A stretch of DNA of 13,957 nt from an uncultured Lachnospiraceae bacterium. Lineage in GTDB: Bacteria; Bacillota; Clostridia; Lachnospirales; Lachnospiraceae. The notes beneath the pieces are model-generated. The model ran no database searches. It was not told the DNA's origin and saw only the letters and a list, made by a program, of their open reading frames with translations. The stretch spans positions 1 through 13,957 of the forward strand of contig CACZTA010000083.1 in assembly GCA_902783935.1 (NCBI GenBank), read 5' to 3'. Positions 6,144-13,921 of the stretch are shown here, one piece after another. Both the position numbers and the translations under genes were made by a program. How positions within the stretch are numbered: the stretch's first letter is position 1; the number at the start of each line of letters is the position of its first letter.

Positions 6144-7673
6144 ATGGATAATAATCTACTTCTTGAAATGAGGGAGATCGACAAGCGTTTTTCCGGCGTC
6201 CATGCGCTCGACAGTGTGGATTTTTCTGTGAGAAAAGGAGAGATCCTCGCGCTGATGGGAGAAAACGGAGCCGGAAAATCGACGTTGATCAAAGTTCTGA
6301 CAGGCCTATACAGGAAAGACGGCGGACAGATCATCTTTGACGGTACGGAGAGAAATTTTCATACGCCGCAGGATTCACAGCGGGCGGGGATCAGCACAAT
6401 TTATCAGGAAATCAACCTGATTCCGCATCTTTCCGTCGCTGAAAACATTTTCATAGGGCAGGAGCCCAGGAATGCCTTCGGGATCGACTGGGACAGCGTA
6501 AATAAGCAGGCGAGGCAGCTTCTTCTTGATAATGGAATTGATATCGATGTGACGCAGGATCTGGCTTCCTACAGCACGGCGGTCCAGCAGATGGTGGCGA
6601 TCACACGGGCGATTTCCCAGAATGCGAAACTGCTGATCATGGATGAGCCGACGTCCTCTCTGGCTGATGATGAAGTACAGGTCATGTTCTCAAAAATGAG
6701 GGAACTCGTGGCAAAGGGAATGTCCATCATCTTTATCAGCCACAAGCTGGATGAAGTGTTTACGATCTGCGACAGGACGACCATTCTGAAGGACGGAAAA
6801 CTGGTAGGCTCCTATGACATCGATAAGATCACGAAACTGGAGATGGTATCAAAGATGATCGGACGGGATGCGAGCAACGTCCTGAAACGGACAGTGGGCG
6901 TCTATGAAGAAAAACCCGGCACGATTCCGCTCGTTCATACAAAAAATATAGATAACAGGGTCACGCTCCACGGAGTCTCCATTGATATACGTCCCGGAGA
7001 GATCGTGGGAATTGCCGGACTCCTGGGCGCCGGAAAATCCGAGTATGCAAAAGTCCTGTTCGGATGCGACAACACGTATACCGGGACATTTGAAGTGGAA
7101 GGAAAACCGGTCCGGCTCAAATCACCGAAGGGCGCAATAGACCTCGGGTTCGCCTATTGCTCGGAAGACCGCAAGGTTGAGGGGATCTTCCCGCATATGA
7201 CGATTACGGAAAACATGACGATCACAGCGCTTCCGAGAATTTCAAAGTTCGGTGTGGTGGACAGTAAAAAACAGAAAGCCATCGTGGATAAATACATTGA
7301 GTCTATCCGGATCAAGACGCCGAGCTCCGAACAGCTGATCAGTAATCTGTCCGGAGGAAACCAGCAGAAGGTGCTGCTCGGAAGATGGCTGTCCATGAAT
7401 CCGCGCCTGATCATCCTGGATGAACCGACACGAGGCATCGATGTGGGTGCCAAGGCGGAAATTGAGGCGCTGATACGGGAGTTCTCGCAGAATGGAATCA
7501 GTGTGCTCTATATTTCTTCCGAGCTCGAGGAGCTGATCCGGAACTGCTATCGCATAGTTGTGATAAGGGACGGACAGAATTCCGTAGAACTTACCGATCA
7601 GGACATTACGGAAGAAAACATCATGAAATATATCGCAAAAAATGCGAAGGAAACGGAGGTGGATCATGGCTGA
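6144..7673 (+). CDS. Sugar ABC transporter ATPase with two nucleotide-binding domains (YtfR/RbsA type)
   Basis: A 509-residue double ATPase that powers import from the cytoplasmic face. In domain 1, Walker A is GENGAGKST at 39-47, the Q-loop is Q88, Walker B is LLIMDEPT at 163-170, and the switch histidine is H200. In domain 2, Walker A is GLLGAGKS at 292-299, the signature is LSGGNQQK at 402-409, and Walker B is LIILDEPT at 422-429. As usual for RbsA-type proteins the two halves are unequal: the domain 1 signature is altered (YSTAVQQM near 143-150), and the domain 2 H-loop has serine (ISSE), so one composite site is expected to be weak. Length matches the family (about 500). AGGAGA at 6133-6138 precedes the ATG. 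The 3' end overlaps the first permease gene by 8 bases, indicating translational coupling. Confidence 0.95.
   Translation: MDNNLLLEMREIDKRFSGVHALDSVDFSVRKGEILALMGENGAGKSTLIKVLTGLYRKDGGQIIFDGTERNFHTPQDSQRAGISTIYQEINLIPHLSVAENIFIGQEPRNAFGIDWDSVNKQARQLLLDNGIDIDVTQDLASYSTAVQQMVAITRAISQNAKLLIMDEPTSSLADDEVQVMFSKMRELVAKGMSIIFISHKLDEVFTICDRTTILKDGKLVGSYDIDKITKLEMVSKMIGRDASNVLKRTVGVYEEKPGTIPLVHTKNIDNRVTLHGVSIDIRPGEIVGIAGLLGAGKSEYAKVLFGCDNTYTGTFEVEGKPVRLKSPKGAIDLGFAYCSEDRKVEGIFPHMTITENMTITALPRISKFGVVDSKKQKAIVDKYIESIRIKTPSSEQLISNLSGGNQQKVLLGRWLSMNPRLIILDEPTRGIDVGAKAEIEALIREFSQNGISVLYISSELEELIRNCYRIVVIRDGQNSVELTDQDITEENIMKYIAKNAKETEVDHG
7655..7659 (+). promoter_or_regulatory. Ribosome binding site of the first permease, inside the ATPase gene
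   Basis: GGAGG is placed 6 bases before the ATG at 7666. It fixes that start over the in-frame ATG at 7642 and creates the 8-base overlap with the ATPase stop. Confidence 0.8.
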
Positions 7674-8649
7674 CGCAAAACGAGAATCCGGGATTTCCCG
7701 CGCAGCTGTGAATGCGCATCTGAAAAAATTTGGCGCGCTCTACGCATTTTTGATCCTTATCGCCATTAATTCCATATCTAACAGAAATTTCCTGGCGGTC
7801 AATACTTTCTGGAATCTGCTGATTCAGGCCTTCCCGATCATCATTACCTCTCTCGGGATGCTGTTCGTCATTTCCGGCGGCGGTATCGACGTGTCTGTGG
7901 GTTCTGTCATGGCGGTGGCCGGTGCGCTGAACGCGGTTATCATGAACGGGATTTATCCGTTTTTTCCGAAGAGCATTCTGTTTGGCGTGATCATGGCGAT
8001 CGTGGTCGCCGGGCTCTTCGGCGCATTTAACGGTGTGATGGTATCCGTCTTTAAGATGCAGCCGATCGTCGTGACCCTGACGACTTATATTATAGCGCGC
8101 GGCCTGGCGCAGCTGATTGCCAACGGCAAAATCCTTTCTTTCTCGAACACGCCTTTCAATGCCATAGGTATTTACCGGCTTCCCGGAAACATTCCGATCC
8201 AGGTGCTGATTGAGCTTCTGTTCATCATAGTGACGGCATTTGTCCTGAAGAAGACGGTATTCGGGTACCAGGTACAGGCAATCGGTGAGAATGCACAGGC
8301 GGCGAAGCTGTGCGGAATCCGGACAACACGCGTCCGCATTATGATTTATGTGATCAGTTCTCTGATTGCGGCGGTAGCCGGTCTGCTGGTCTCTTCCAGA
8401 ACCAGTGCGGCGGATCCGACGAATCTCGGGGCGCTGGCCGAGATGGATGCTATCGCGTCCGTGGCCATCGGCGGAACGTCCATGTCAGGCGGCAAGGCCC
8501 GGATTCTGACCACGGTTATCAGTGCGATGATCATCCAGCTGATTACGATCACGATCAATATGAATAACATCCATTATGCATATGCGCGTGTCATGAAGGG
8601 GATCATCATTATTCTTGCAGTGTATATCCAGCAGGATAAGAGCCGTTAA
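7666..8649 (+). CDS. Sugar ABC transporter permease 1 (YtfT-like, RbsC family)
   Basis: A 327-residue integral membrane protein of the branched-chain/ribose permease family, with about eight to ten hydrophobic segments that start near residue 23. Family landmarks are GIDVSVGSVMAVAG from about 73, the stretch MQPIVVTLTTYIIARGLAQLI near 131-151, the ATPase-coupling loop AIGENAQAAKLCGI at 205-218, and EMDAIASVAIGGTSMSGG at 259-276. The start overlaps the ATPase gene, so the two are translated together. A second, different permease follows 11 bases downstream, so the membrane channel is probably a heterodimer, as in E. coli YtfT-YjfF, rather than an RbsC-like homodimer. Substrate is not deducible from the permease. 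Confidence 0.93.
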   Translation: MADAKRESGISRAAVNAHLKKFGALYAFLILIAINSISNRNFLAVNTFWNLLIQAFPIIITSLGMLFVISGGGIDVSVGSVMAVAGALNAVIMNGIYPFFPKSILFGVIMAIVVAGLFGAFNGVMVSVFKMQPIVVTLTTYIIARGLAQLIANGKILSFSNTPFNAIGIYRLPGNIPIQVLIELLFIIVTAFVLKKTVFGYQVQAIGENAQAAKLCGIRTTRVRIMIYVISSLIAAVAGLLVSSRTSAADPTNLGALAEMDAIASVAIGGTSMSGGKARILTTVISAMIIQLITITINMNNIHYAYARVMKGIIIILAVYIQQDKSR

Positions 8650-8660
8650 GGGGGTCTGAT

Positions 8661-9617
8661 ATGTCTAAGATAAAGAGCATTATAGTAAAGCAGAGCGCAC
8701 TGGTTGCGCTGATCGTTATCTTTATCATAGCCTGCTTTTTCTATCCGTTATTTCACACCTGGACCAATCTCTATAATCTGCTTCGCCAGAATTCCATGAT
8801 CGGCCTGATTGCTGTCGCCATGACCATGGTCATTCTGACCGGCGGGATCGACCTTTCGGTAGGTGCGGTCTGTTCCATGATCTCTGTCATAGCGGCTTAT
8901 CTGAGTTTTACGGAGAACCCTCTGATCATTCTGGTGCTGCCGCTGCTGATCGGAACCTTTTTCGGATTTATGAACGGGTTTGTTGTCGCAAAGATGAAGG
9001 TGGCGCCGATCATCGCTTCTCTCGGAATCCAGCTGATTGCCAGAGGGATTTCGCTGGTCATGACGAGCGGTGAAACGATGCATATTTCGGGAGCGCCGAA
9101 GGAATGGCTCCCGAAGATCGCCAAGCAGTCGGTGGGACCGCTTCCGCTGATTTTCCTGATCTTCTTCATTTTTGCAATTATCTTTATCTATATTCTGAAA
9201 TACAGGAAGTTCGGCAGGGAAATTTATGCGGTCGGCGGAAATGAAGATGCGGCAAAGATGATGGGAATCCGGGTAGACCGGGTCAAGATTATGGTTTATT
9301 CAATCTCCGGTTTCGCGTCTGCGCTGGCAGGCCTGATCCTTGTTTCCAGAGCAGGCACCGGCCAGCCTGTTGCCTGCAACGGCTGGGAGATGGATGCCAT
9401 CGCGGCAGTCGCTATCGGCGGTACGTCTCTTGAAGGCGGTTCCGGAAAAATCCAGACGACGATATTCGGCGTTTTTATTCTGGCGATTATCGGGAACATG
9501 ATCAACCTGCAGGGCAATGTCAATTCGTGGTGGCAGCAGATCATCACCGGTATTCTGCTGATCGTCGTACTGATGATGCAGGTGATTCCGGGCTGGATCA
9601 GAAACAGGAAGGCCTGA
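8661..9617 (+). CDS. Sugar ABC transporter permease 2 (YjfF-like, RbsC family)
   Basis: A 318-residue membrane protein of the same family as its upstream neighbour, probably its heterodimer partner. It has a first membrane segment at about 12-30, GGIDLSVGAVCSM at 61-73, VAPIIASLGIQLIARGISL near 114-132, the coupling loop AVGGNEDAAKMMGI at 190-203, and MDAIAAVAIGGTSLEGGSG at 244-262. The two permeases share these motifs but differ through most of the rest, so they are an old pair rather than a recent tandem duplication. AAGGGGG overlapping the previous stop codon (8648-8654) serves as its ribosome binding site. The dehydratase gene starts 18 bases after its stop, tying transport to the galactonate pathway. 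Confidence 0.93.
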   Translation: MSKIKSIIVKQSALVALIVIFIIACFFYPLFHTWTNLYNLLRQNSMIGLIAVAMTMVILTGGIDLSVGAVCSMISVIAAYLSFTENPLIILVLPLLIGTFFGFMNGFVVAKMKVAPIIASLGIQLIARGISLVMTSGETMHISGAPKEWLPKIAKQSVGPLPLIFLIFFIFAIIFIYILKYRKFGREIYAVGGNEDAAKMMGIRVDRVKIMVYSISGFASALAGLILVSRAGTGQPVACNGWEMDAIAAVAIGGTSLEGGSGKIQTTIFGVFILAIIGNMINLQGNVNSWWQQIITGILLIVVLMMQVIPGWIRNRKA

Positions 9618-9635
9618 CAGCGGGAGGAACCGTCG

Positions 9636-10784
9636 ATGAAGATTAAGGAAGTAAACACATATTATGTCCGGCCCCGCTGGGGATTTGTGGAAATTCTCAC
9701 CGACGAAGGGCTTTCCGGATGGGGCGAAGCTGTTCTGGAAGGGCATTGTGATGCTGTCCTCGCCTGTGTTGAGGAGTACCGGCCTTATCTGATCGGCAGG
9801 GATCCCGGAAGAATCGAGGATATTCAGTCGACGATCTACCGGGCCGGTTTCTACCGGGGCGGCGGTGTCATGATGAGCGCACTGGCCGGCATTGACCAGG
9901 CACTCTGGGATATCCGCGGAAAGTTCTTCGGCGTCCCCTCATATGAACTTATGGGGGGACCGCTCAGGGACAGGATGCGGGTCTATTCCTGGATCGGAGG
10001 TGACCGCCCGTCGGATGCGGGACAGGCAGCCCTCGAAAGAAAGAACGCGGGTTTTACGGCTGTTAAGATGAATGCCACAGAAGAACTGCAGATGATTGAC
10101 ACCTATGAAAAGGTGGATGCAGTCCTTGAACGTGTGGCGGCGATCCGCGAAACCTGCGGGAAGTATTTCGGGATCGCGATCGATTTTCACGGGCGGGTTC
10201 ACCGTCCGATGGCGAAAGTGCTGGCGAAAAAGCTGGAAGAGTTTGATCCGATGTTTCTTGAGGAGCCGGTCCTGTGTGAGAACATGGAGGCTTTTAAAGA
10301 GATTGCCTCTGCCTGTAATATTCCCATCGCTACCGGGGAGCGCCTGTTCACGAAATATGATTTCAGACGTCTTCTGGAAGCGGGCGGCGTGGACATCATC
10401 CAGCCGGATCTCTCTCATGCCGGCGGACTGACAGAGGTGAAAAAGATTGCAGCGATGGCGGAAGCCTATGATGTGGCGCTTGCCCCGCATTGCCCGCTCG
10501 GTCCGGTTGCGCTTGCCGCCTGCCTGACGATCGACGCCACCTGTTATAATGCGGTGATCCAGGAGCAGAGCATCGGCATTCATTACAATGTCGGCAAGAG
10601 TGTACTGGACTATGCGCTGAACAAAGAAGATTTTGCGTTTACGGACGGATATGTAAATCTTCCCGTCCGTCCCGGACTCGGTGTCGAGGTCAATAAAGAG
10701 CTTGTTCTTGAGGAAAACCGCCATCCGCATCAGTGGAAAAACCCGGTCTGGCGGCATGCGGACGGTTCGGTGGCGGAGTGGTAA
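9636..10784 (+). CDS. dgoD: D-galactonate dehydratase (enolase superfamily)
   Basis: A 382-residue mandelate racemase-group enolase superfamily enzyme that removes water from D-galactonate to give 2-keto-3-deoxy-D-galactonate. It parallels E. coli DgoD (from memory) along its whole length, with shared blocks such as YRAGFYRGG at 68-76, SALAGIDQALWDI at 81-93, YSWIGGDRP at 117-125, QPDLSHAGG near 256-264, APHCPLGP at 283-290, and the C-terminal NP.WRH.D.SVAEW. Catalytic residues fall at the E. coli numbers: metal ligands D183, E209 and E235; the acid/base H185 in DFHGR; H285; and E310 in QEQS. GGGAGG at 9622-9627 fixes the ATG. It follows the transporter by 18 bases and opens the enzyme block. 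Related dehydratases act on other acid sugars, but the match is close enough to favour galactonate strongly. Confidence 0.94.
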   Translation: MKIKEVNTYYVRPRWGFVEILTDEGLSGWGEAVLEGHCDAVLACVEEYRPYLIGRDPGRIEDIQSTIYRAGFYRGGGVMMSALAGIDQALWDIRGKFFGVPSYELMGGPLRDRMRVYSWIGGDRPSDAGQAALERKNAGFTAVKMNATEELQMIDTYEKVDAVLERVAAIRETCGKYFGIAIDFHGRVHRPMAKVLAKKLEEFDPMFLEEPVLCENMEAFKEIASACNIPIATGERLFTKYDFRRLLEAGGVDIIQPDLSHAGGLTEVKKIAAMAEAYDVALAPHCPLGPVALAACLTIDATCYNAVIQEQSIGIHYNVGKSVLDYALNKEDFAFTDGYVNLPVRPGLGVEVNKELVLEENRHPHQWKNPVWRHADGSVAEW

Positions 10785-10847
10785 AGGTTTCTGTCCGGAA
10801 ATTGTCATTAGGTCTGAAAAGATCTGTTAAAGAGAAAGAGGAATCAG

Positions 10848-11873
10848 ATGAAAGCAGTTGTTTATGAAGGAGACAATTGTCTGGTATATAAGGATGTGCC
10901 GGATGTCAGTCCCGCAGCAGGTGAGGTGAAACTCAGAATCAGGGCCTGCGGAATCTGCGGCAGTGATGTGGCGGGTTATCAGGGACTGACGGGCCGCAGG
11001 ATCGCGCCGATGATTATGGGGCATGAATTCTGCGGTGAAGTAGAGGAATGCGGAGAAGGAACAGAGACGCTGAAAGCAGGCGACATCGTGGCGGTCTACC
11101 CGGTCAATTTCTGCGGAGAATGTGAGATGTGCCGCCAGGGCGACGTGCACCTCTGCCTGAATAAAAAATCTTACGGTGTGCTGGATACCGACGGTGCATT
11201 TGCCGAGTACCTGTGCGTTCCGGAAAAGTGCTGTTTCCCTGTGGCGGACGGAGTATCCCCCGTCATCGGTTCCCTGATGGAGCCCCTGGCGGTGGCGTAC
11301 CGCGGCGTCGGACATCTGGGAGATGTCAGGGGTAAAAGCGTCTTCCTGGCAGGGACCGGGACGATCGGCCTGCTCGCCATGGTCTGCACAAAGATAAAAG
11401 GGGCTGCCCGCATCTTTGTTTCGGATATGGATGATGACCGTCTGGCTGTGGCAAAAGCACTCGGCGCCGACGTGACAATTAATCCCGGAAAAGAGGACCT
11501 GCATAAGGTCATTATGGATGCGACCGGAGGAATGGGCGTGGACTGCGGCATCGAAGCAGTCGGCATCGCTCCTACGGTCCAGCAGGTAATGAGCGTCCTC
11601 CGCTTCGGCGGAAAAGCGGTCTGGATCGGAAATAACCGCAAAATGATCGAGATGAACATGCAGGAAGTCGTGACACGCGAACTGCAGATTTTCGGTTCGT
11701 TCCTCTATGGCTACCGGGAATTTGGAGAGGTCGTTGAGCTGCTGAACAGCGGTAAACTGAATGTCGATCCCCTGATCTCCAAAGAAATCTGTCTGAAAGA
11801 CGCCCCGGCCTACTTTGAGAAACTGAAAAATCATGAAGACAACCTGATTAAAGTAGTCGTGACAGATGCCTGA
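10848..11873 (+). CDS. Zinc-dependent medium-chain sugar/polyol dehydrogenase
   Basis: A 341-residue medium-chain dehydrogenase/reductase of the GroES-like plus Rossmann type. Catalytic zinc ligands are C37 (CGICGSD), H59-E60 (GHEFCGE) and E145; structural zinc ligands are C89, C92, C95 and C103. The dinucleotide motif is GTGTIG at 169-174, with D193 at the end of the next strand favouring NAD. It looks most like galactitol-1-phosphate, sorbitol or L-threonine dehydrogenase relatives, but the exact substrate cannot be read from the sequence. Two roles fit the neighbours. It could oxidise a secondary alcohol of a sugar acid, partnered with the SDR downstream as IdnD is with IdnO. Alternatively it could oxidise a free sugar to the lactone. 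A 63-base gap without a clear promoter separates it from dgoD, and AAGAGGA at 10836-10842 is its ribosome binding site. Confidence 0.88.
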   Translation: MKAVVYEGDNCLVYKDVPDVSPAAGEVKLRIRACGICGSDVAGYQGLTGRRIAPMIMGHEFCGEVEECGEGTETLKAGDIVAVYPVNFCGECEMCRQGDVHLCLNKKSYGVLDTDGAFAEYLCVPEKCCFPVADGVSPVIGSLMEPLAVAYRGVGHLGDVRGKSVFLAGTGTIGLLAMVCTKIKGAARIFVSDMDDDRLAVAKALGADVTINPGKEDLHKVIMDATGGMGVDCGIEAVGIAPTVQQVMSVLRFGGKAVWIGNNRKMIEMNMQEVVTRELQIFGSFLYGYREFGEVVELLNSGKLNVDPLISKEICLKDAPAYFEKLKNHEDNLIKVVVTDA

Positions 11874-11907
11874 GAGGACTGCTTAATCCTATCACGGAGG
11901 CGGAAAT

Positions 11908-12930
11908 ATGTCGAAGGTGATTACATTTGGCGAGATCATGCTGCGCCTGAATCCGGAGGGGTACAGGCGGATCGTGCAGGCGGACCGCTTTGAGGCGAGT
12001 TATGCGGGGGGCGAGGCAAATGTGGCGGTTTCTCTCGCGCAGTACGGCAATGATGTTTCATTTGTCAGTGCGGTGCCGGCCCATGAAGTCGGGCAGGCCT
12101 GCGTCAATTCCCTGAGGCGCTACGGCGTCGGGACGGAATTCATTGTGCGTGCCGGGGACCGTCTCGGAATCTATTATGTGGAAAAGGGAGCTTCCCAGAG
12201 ATCCTCAAAGGTGATCTATGACAGGGCTTATTCGTCCTTTTCCATGTCGAAAAAAGACGATTATGACTGGGAAACCATTTTCGCGGATGCGGACTGGTTT
12301 CACTGGACCGGGATTACGCCGGCCCTCGGAGGCGGTATACCGGAGATCTGCCTGGATGCCTGCAGAGCGGCGAAGAAGATGGGCCTTACTGTGAGCTGTG
12401 ACCTCAACTACAGAAAAAAACTCTGGACGCGGGAGCGGGCCGGAGAGGTGATGAGCGGACTGATGCCTTATGTGGATGTCTGCATCGCCAACGAAGAAGA
12501 TGCTGCGGATGTCTTCGGGATCCGTGCGGAGAACACGGACGTGGAGAGCGGAAGACTCTCGAAGCAGGGATATGTGAGTGTTGCGGAACAGCTTGCGGGA
12601 CGATTTGGCTGCAAAAAGGTCGCCATTACGCTGAGGAGTTCTGTATCCGCAACTGTCAATCGCTGGAACGGCATGCTCTGGGCGGACGGGAACGCCTGTT
12701 TTTCCAGGGAATATGAGATCCATATCGTGGACAGGGTCGGCGGAGGCGACAGCTTCGGCGGGGCGCTGATTCATGCAATCCGGAAGGGGATGGACCAGCA
12801 GGCGGTGATTGATTATGCCGTGGCAGCGTCATGCTTGAAGCACACGATCGAACAGGATTATAATCTTGTCAGTGAAGCAGAAGTGAATGCGCTGGCGGAA
12901 GGCGGCGGTTCCGGCAGAGTACAGCGGTAA
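11908..12930 (+). CDS. PfkB-family sugar kinase, probable 2-keto-3-deoxy-gluconate/galactonate kinase
   Basis: A 340-residue ribokinase-fold kinase with the KdgK pattern: ITFGEIMLRLNP at 5-16, the substrate-binding GGEANVAVSLA at 34-44, and the PfkB signature DRVGGGDSFGGALIHA at 275-290 with the catalytic base D281. The signature has GGGD where many family members have GAGD. Phosphorylation of 2-keto-3-deoxy-galactonate at C6 would prepare it for the aldolase at 3512-4174. E. coli uses the unrelated DgoK for this step, so a PfkB-type enzyme here is a non-homologous replacement if the route is galactonate breakdown. GGAGG at 11896-11900 fixes the start. The C-terminus (GGGSGRVQR) is short and glycine-rich and probably disordered. 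Kinase family is firm; substrate is inferred from KdgK resemblance and neighbours. Confidence 0.88.
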   Translation: MSKVITFGEIMLRLNPEGYRRIVQADRFEASYAGGEANVAVSLAQYGNDVSFVSAVPAHEVGQACVNSLRRYGVGTEFIVRAGDRLGIYYVEKGASQRSSKVIYDRAYSSFSMSKKDDYDWETIFADADWFHWTGITPALGGGIPEICLDACRAAKKMGLTVSCDLNYRKKLWTRERAGEVMSGLMPYVDVCIANEEDAADVFGIRAENTDVESGRLSKQGYVSVAEQLAGRFGCKKVAITLRSSVSATVNRWNGMLWADGNACFSREYEIHIVDRVGGGDSFGGALIHAIRKGMDQQAVIDYAVAASCLKHTIEQDYNLVSEAEVNALAEGGGSGRVQR

Positions 12931-12974
12931 CCTGCTGCATCCAGGAGAATTTGATCCGGAAACCCTTTGGGAAT

Positions 12975-12980
12975 GGAGGA
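12975..12980 (+). promoter_or_regulatory. Ribosome binding site fixing the SDR start
   Basis: GGAGGA lies 7 bases before the ATG at 12988. It excludes the upstream in-frame TTG at 12967 and ATG at 12973, which overlap or precede it. Confidence 0.8.
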
Positions 12981-12987
12981 CTTGAAA

Positions 12988-13824
12988 ATGAGCAAGAAAG
13001 AAATGATCACAAATGCCCTGCTGAACCTGTTTTCTCTGGAGGACAAGGTCATCGTTGTGACCGGCGGCGCCGGGGCGATCGGGGGAGAGATTGCAAAATG
13101 TTATGCAAGACTCGGCGCGAAAGTCGTGGTTGCAGACTTTAACGAGCAGATGATGGCGGAAATTGAAGAAGAAATCAGCGGGGAAGGCGGTGAATGCCTG
13201 ACGGTCAGGCTTGAACTGCCGGACGAGGATTCGATCCGTGCGGCGGTGGACACGGTCCTGGAAAAATACGGAAGGATCGATGTCCTGGCAAATGTCGCCG
13301 GCATTAATAAGAGAATGCTGATGCTGGACGGTGCGGAAGAGACCTACGACCGCATCATGGGCGTCAACCTGAAGGGAACCTTCCTCATTTCCCTCTATGT
13401 GGCGAAAAAAATGATCGCGCTTAACGAGACGCTGCCGGAGGAGCAGAAAGTACGCCTCTCCATCATCAATGTGGCGTCTTACAACTCGGTCATGATGCTG
13501 GGCGGCGTCGCTGTCTACGGCATGAGCAAGAGCGGGGTGCATGCCCTGACCCGGAGCCAGGCAATTGAGTGGGCGAAGTACGGATTCCGTTCGAATGCCC
13601 TGACGCCCGGCCATATTAAAACGAAGTTCACGACACAGCTGTGGAATGATCCCTCCCTCAGCGGTTACCTCCTGGAAAGAATAGCCATGAACCGGCCGGG
13701 ATACCCGGAAGATATGCTGGGCGTCGCTGTTTTGCTGGCGTCTGATGCTTCTTCCTATATGTCGGGCCAGCTGTGTATTGTGGACGGGGGCTGCCTGGCC
13801 GGAGGCCAGCCCTGGGATATCTGA
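12988..13824 (+). CDS. Short-chain dehydrogenase, gluconate 5-dehydrogenase (IdnO)-like
   Basis: A 278-residue classical SDR that uses NAD(P) to oxidise or reduce a hydroxyl/keto group of a small sugar compound. Visible are the N-terminal LFSLEDK lead-in typical of IdnO-like enzymes, the cofactor loop TGGAGAIG at 25-32, D50 favouring NAD(H), NVAG at 102-105 (NNAG in most relatives), N127, and the catalytic S164, Y177 and K181 (YGMSK). TPGHIKTKF near 206-214 and the C-terminal IVDGG complete the fold. GINKR after NVAG also recalls gluconate 5-dehydrogenase and KduD relatives. It is the last gene before a strong terminator, 57 bases after the kinase. The likely role is reduction of a keto sugar acid, possibly paired with the zinc dehydrogenase two genes upstream. 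Confidence 0.88.
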   Translation: MSKKEMITNALLNLFSLEDKVIVVTGGAGAIGGEIAKCYARLGAKVVVADFNEQMMAEIEEEISGEGGECLTVRLELPDEDSIRAAVDTVLEKYGRIDVLANVAGINKRMLMLDGAEETYDRIMGVNLKGTFLISLYVAKKMIALNETLPEEQKVRLSIINVASYNSVMMLGGVAVYGMSKSGVHALTRSQAIEWAKYGFRSNALTPGHIKTKFTTQLWNDPSLSGYLLERIAMNRPGYPEDMLGVAVLLASDASSYMSGQLCIVDGGCLAGGQPWDI

Positions 13825-13848
13825 AAACGGCGATTTCCTATAAAGGAA

Positions 13849-13885
13849 GGACACACCTGCGGGCTGCCGCAGGTGTGTTCCGTTC
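13849..13885 (+). terminator. Intrinsic terminator at the end of the cluster
   Basis: ACACACCTGCGG (13851-13862) pairs perfectly with CCGCAGGTGTGT (13867-13878) around a 4-base loop, and the stem extends by a wobble and a G-C pair to 13849-13880. It begins 24 bases after the SDR stop. The following TTCCGTTC is only moderately T-rich, so the hairpin strength must do most of the work. It could also act on transcripts from the other side. Confidence 0.8.
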
Positions 13886-13921
13886 AGGGCGTCTGAGGGT
13901 GTGATACGGAAAATGAAACAC

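Noticed and set aside
7666-9617. The two permeases as a recent tandem duplication
   Set aside because: They share only family motifs and differ through most of their length; paired permeases are the normal arrangement in YtfT-YjfF systems.
10827-11834. Long open frame on the minus strand opposite the zinc dehydrogenase gene (335 codons)
   Set aside because: Its protein has no recognisable fold, and the + strand frame encodes a complete zinc dehydrogenase. It is a by-product of codon bias.
12829-13854. Long open frame on the minus strand opposite the SDR gene (341 codons)
   Set aside because: It covers the intact SDR and part of the terminator hairpin, with no family motifs and no ribosome binding site of note.
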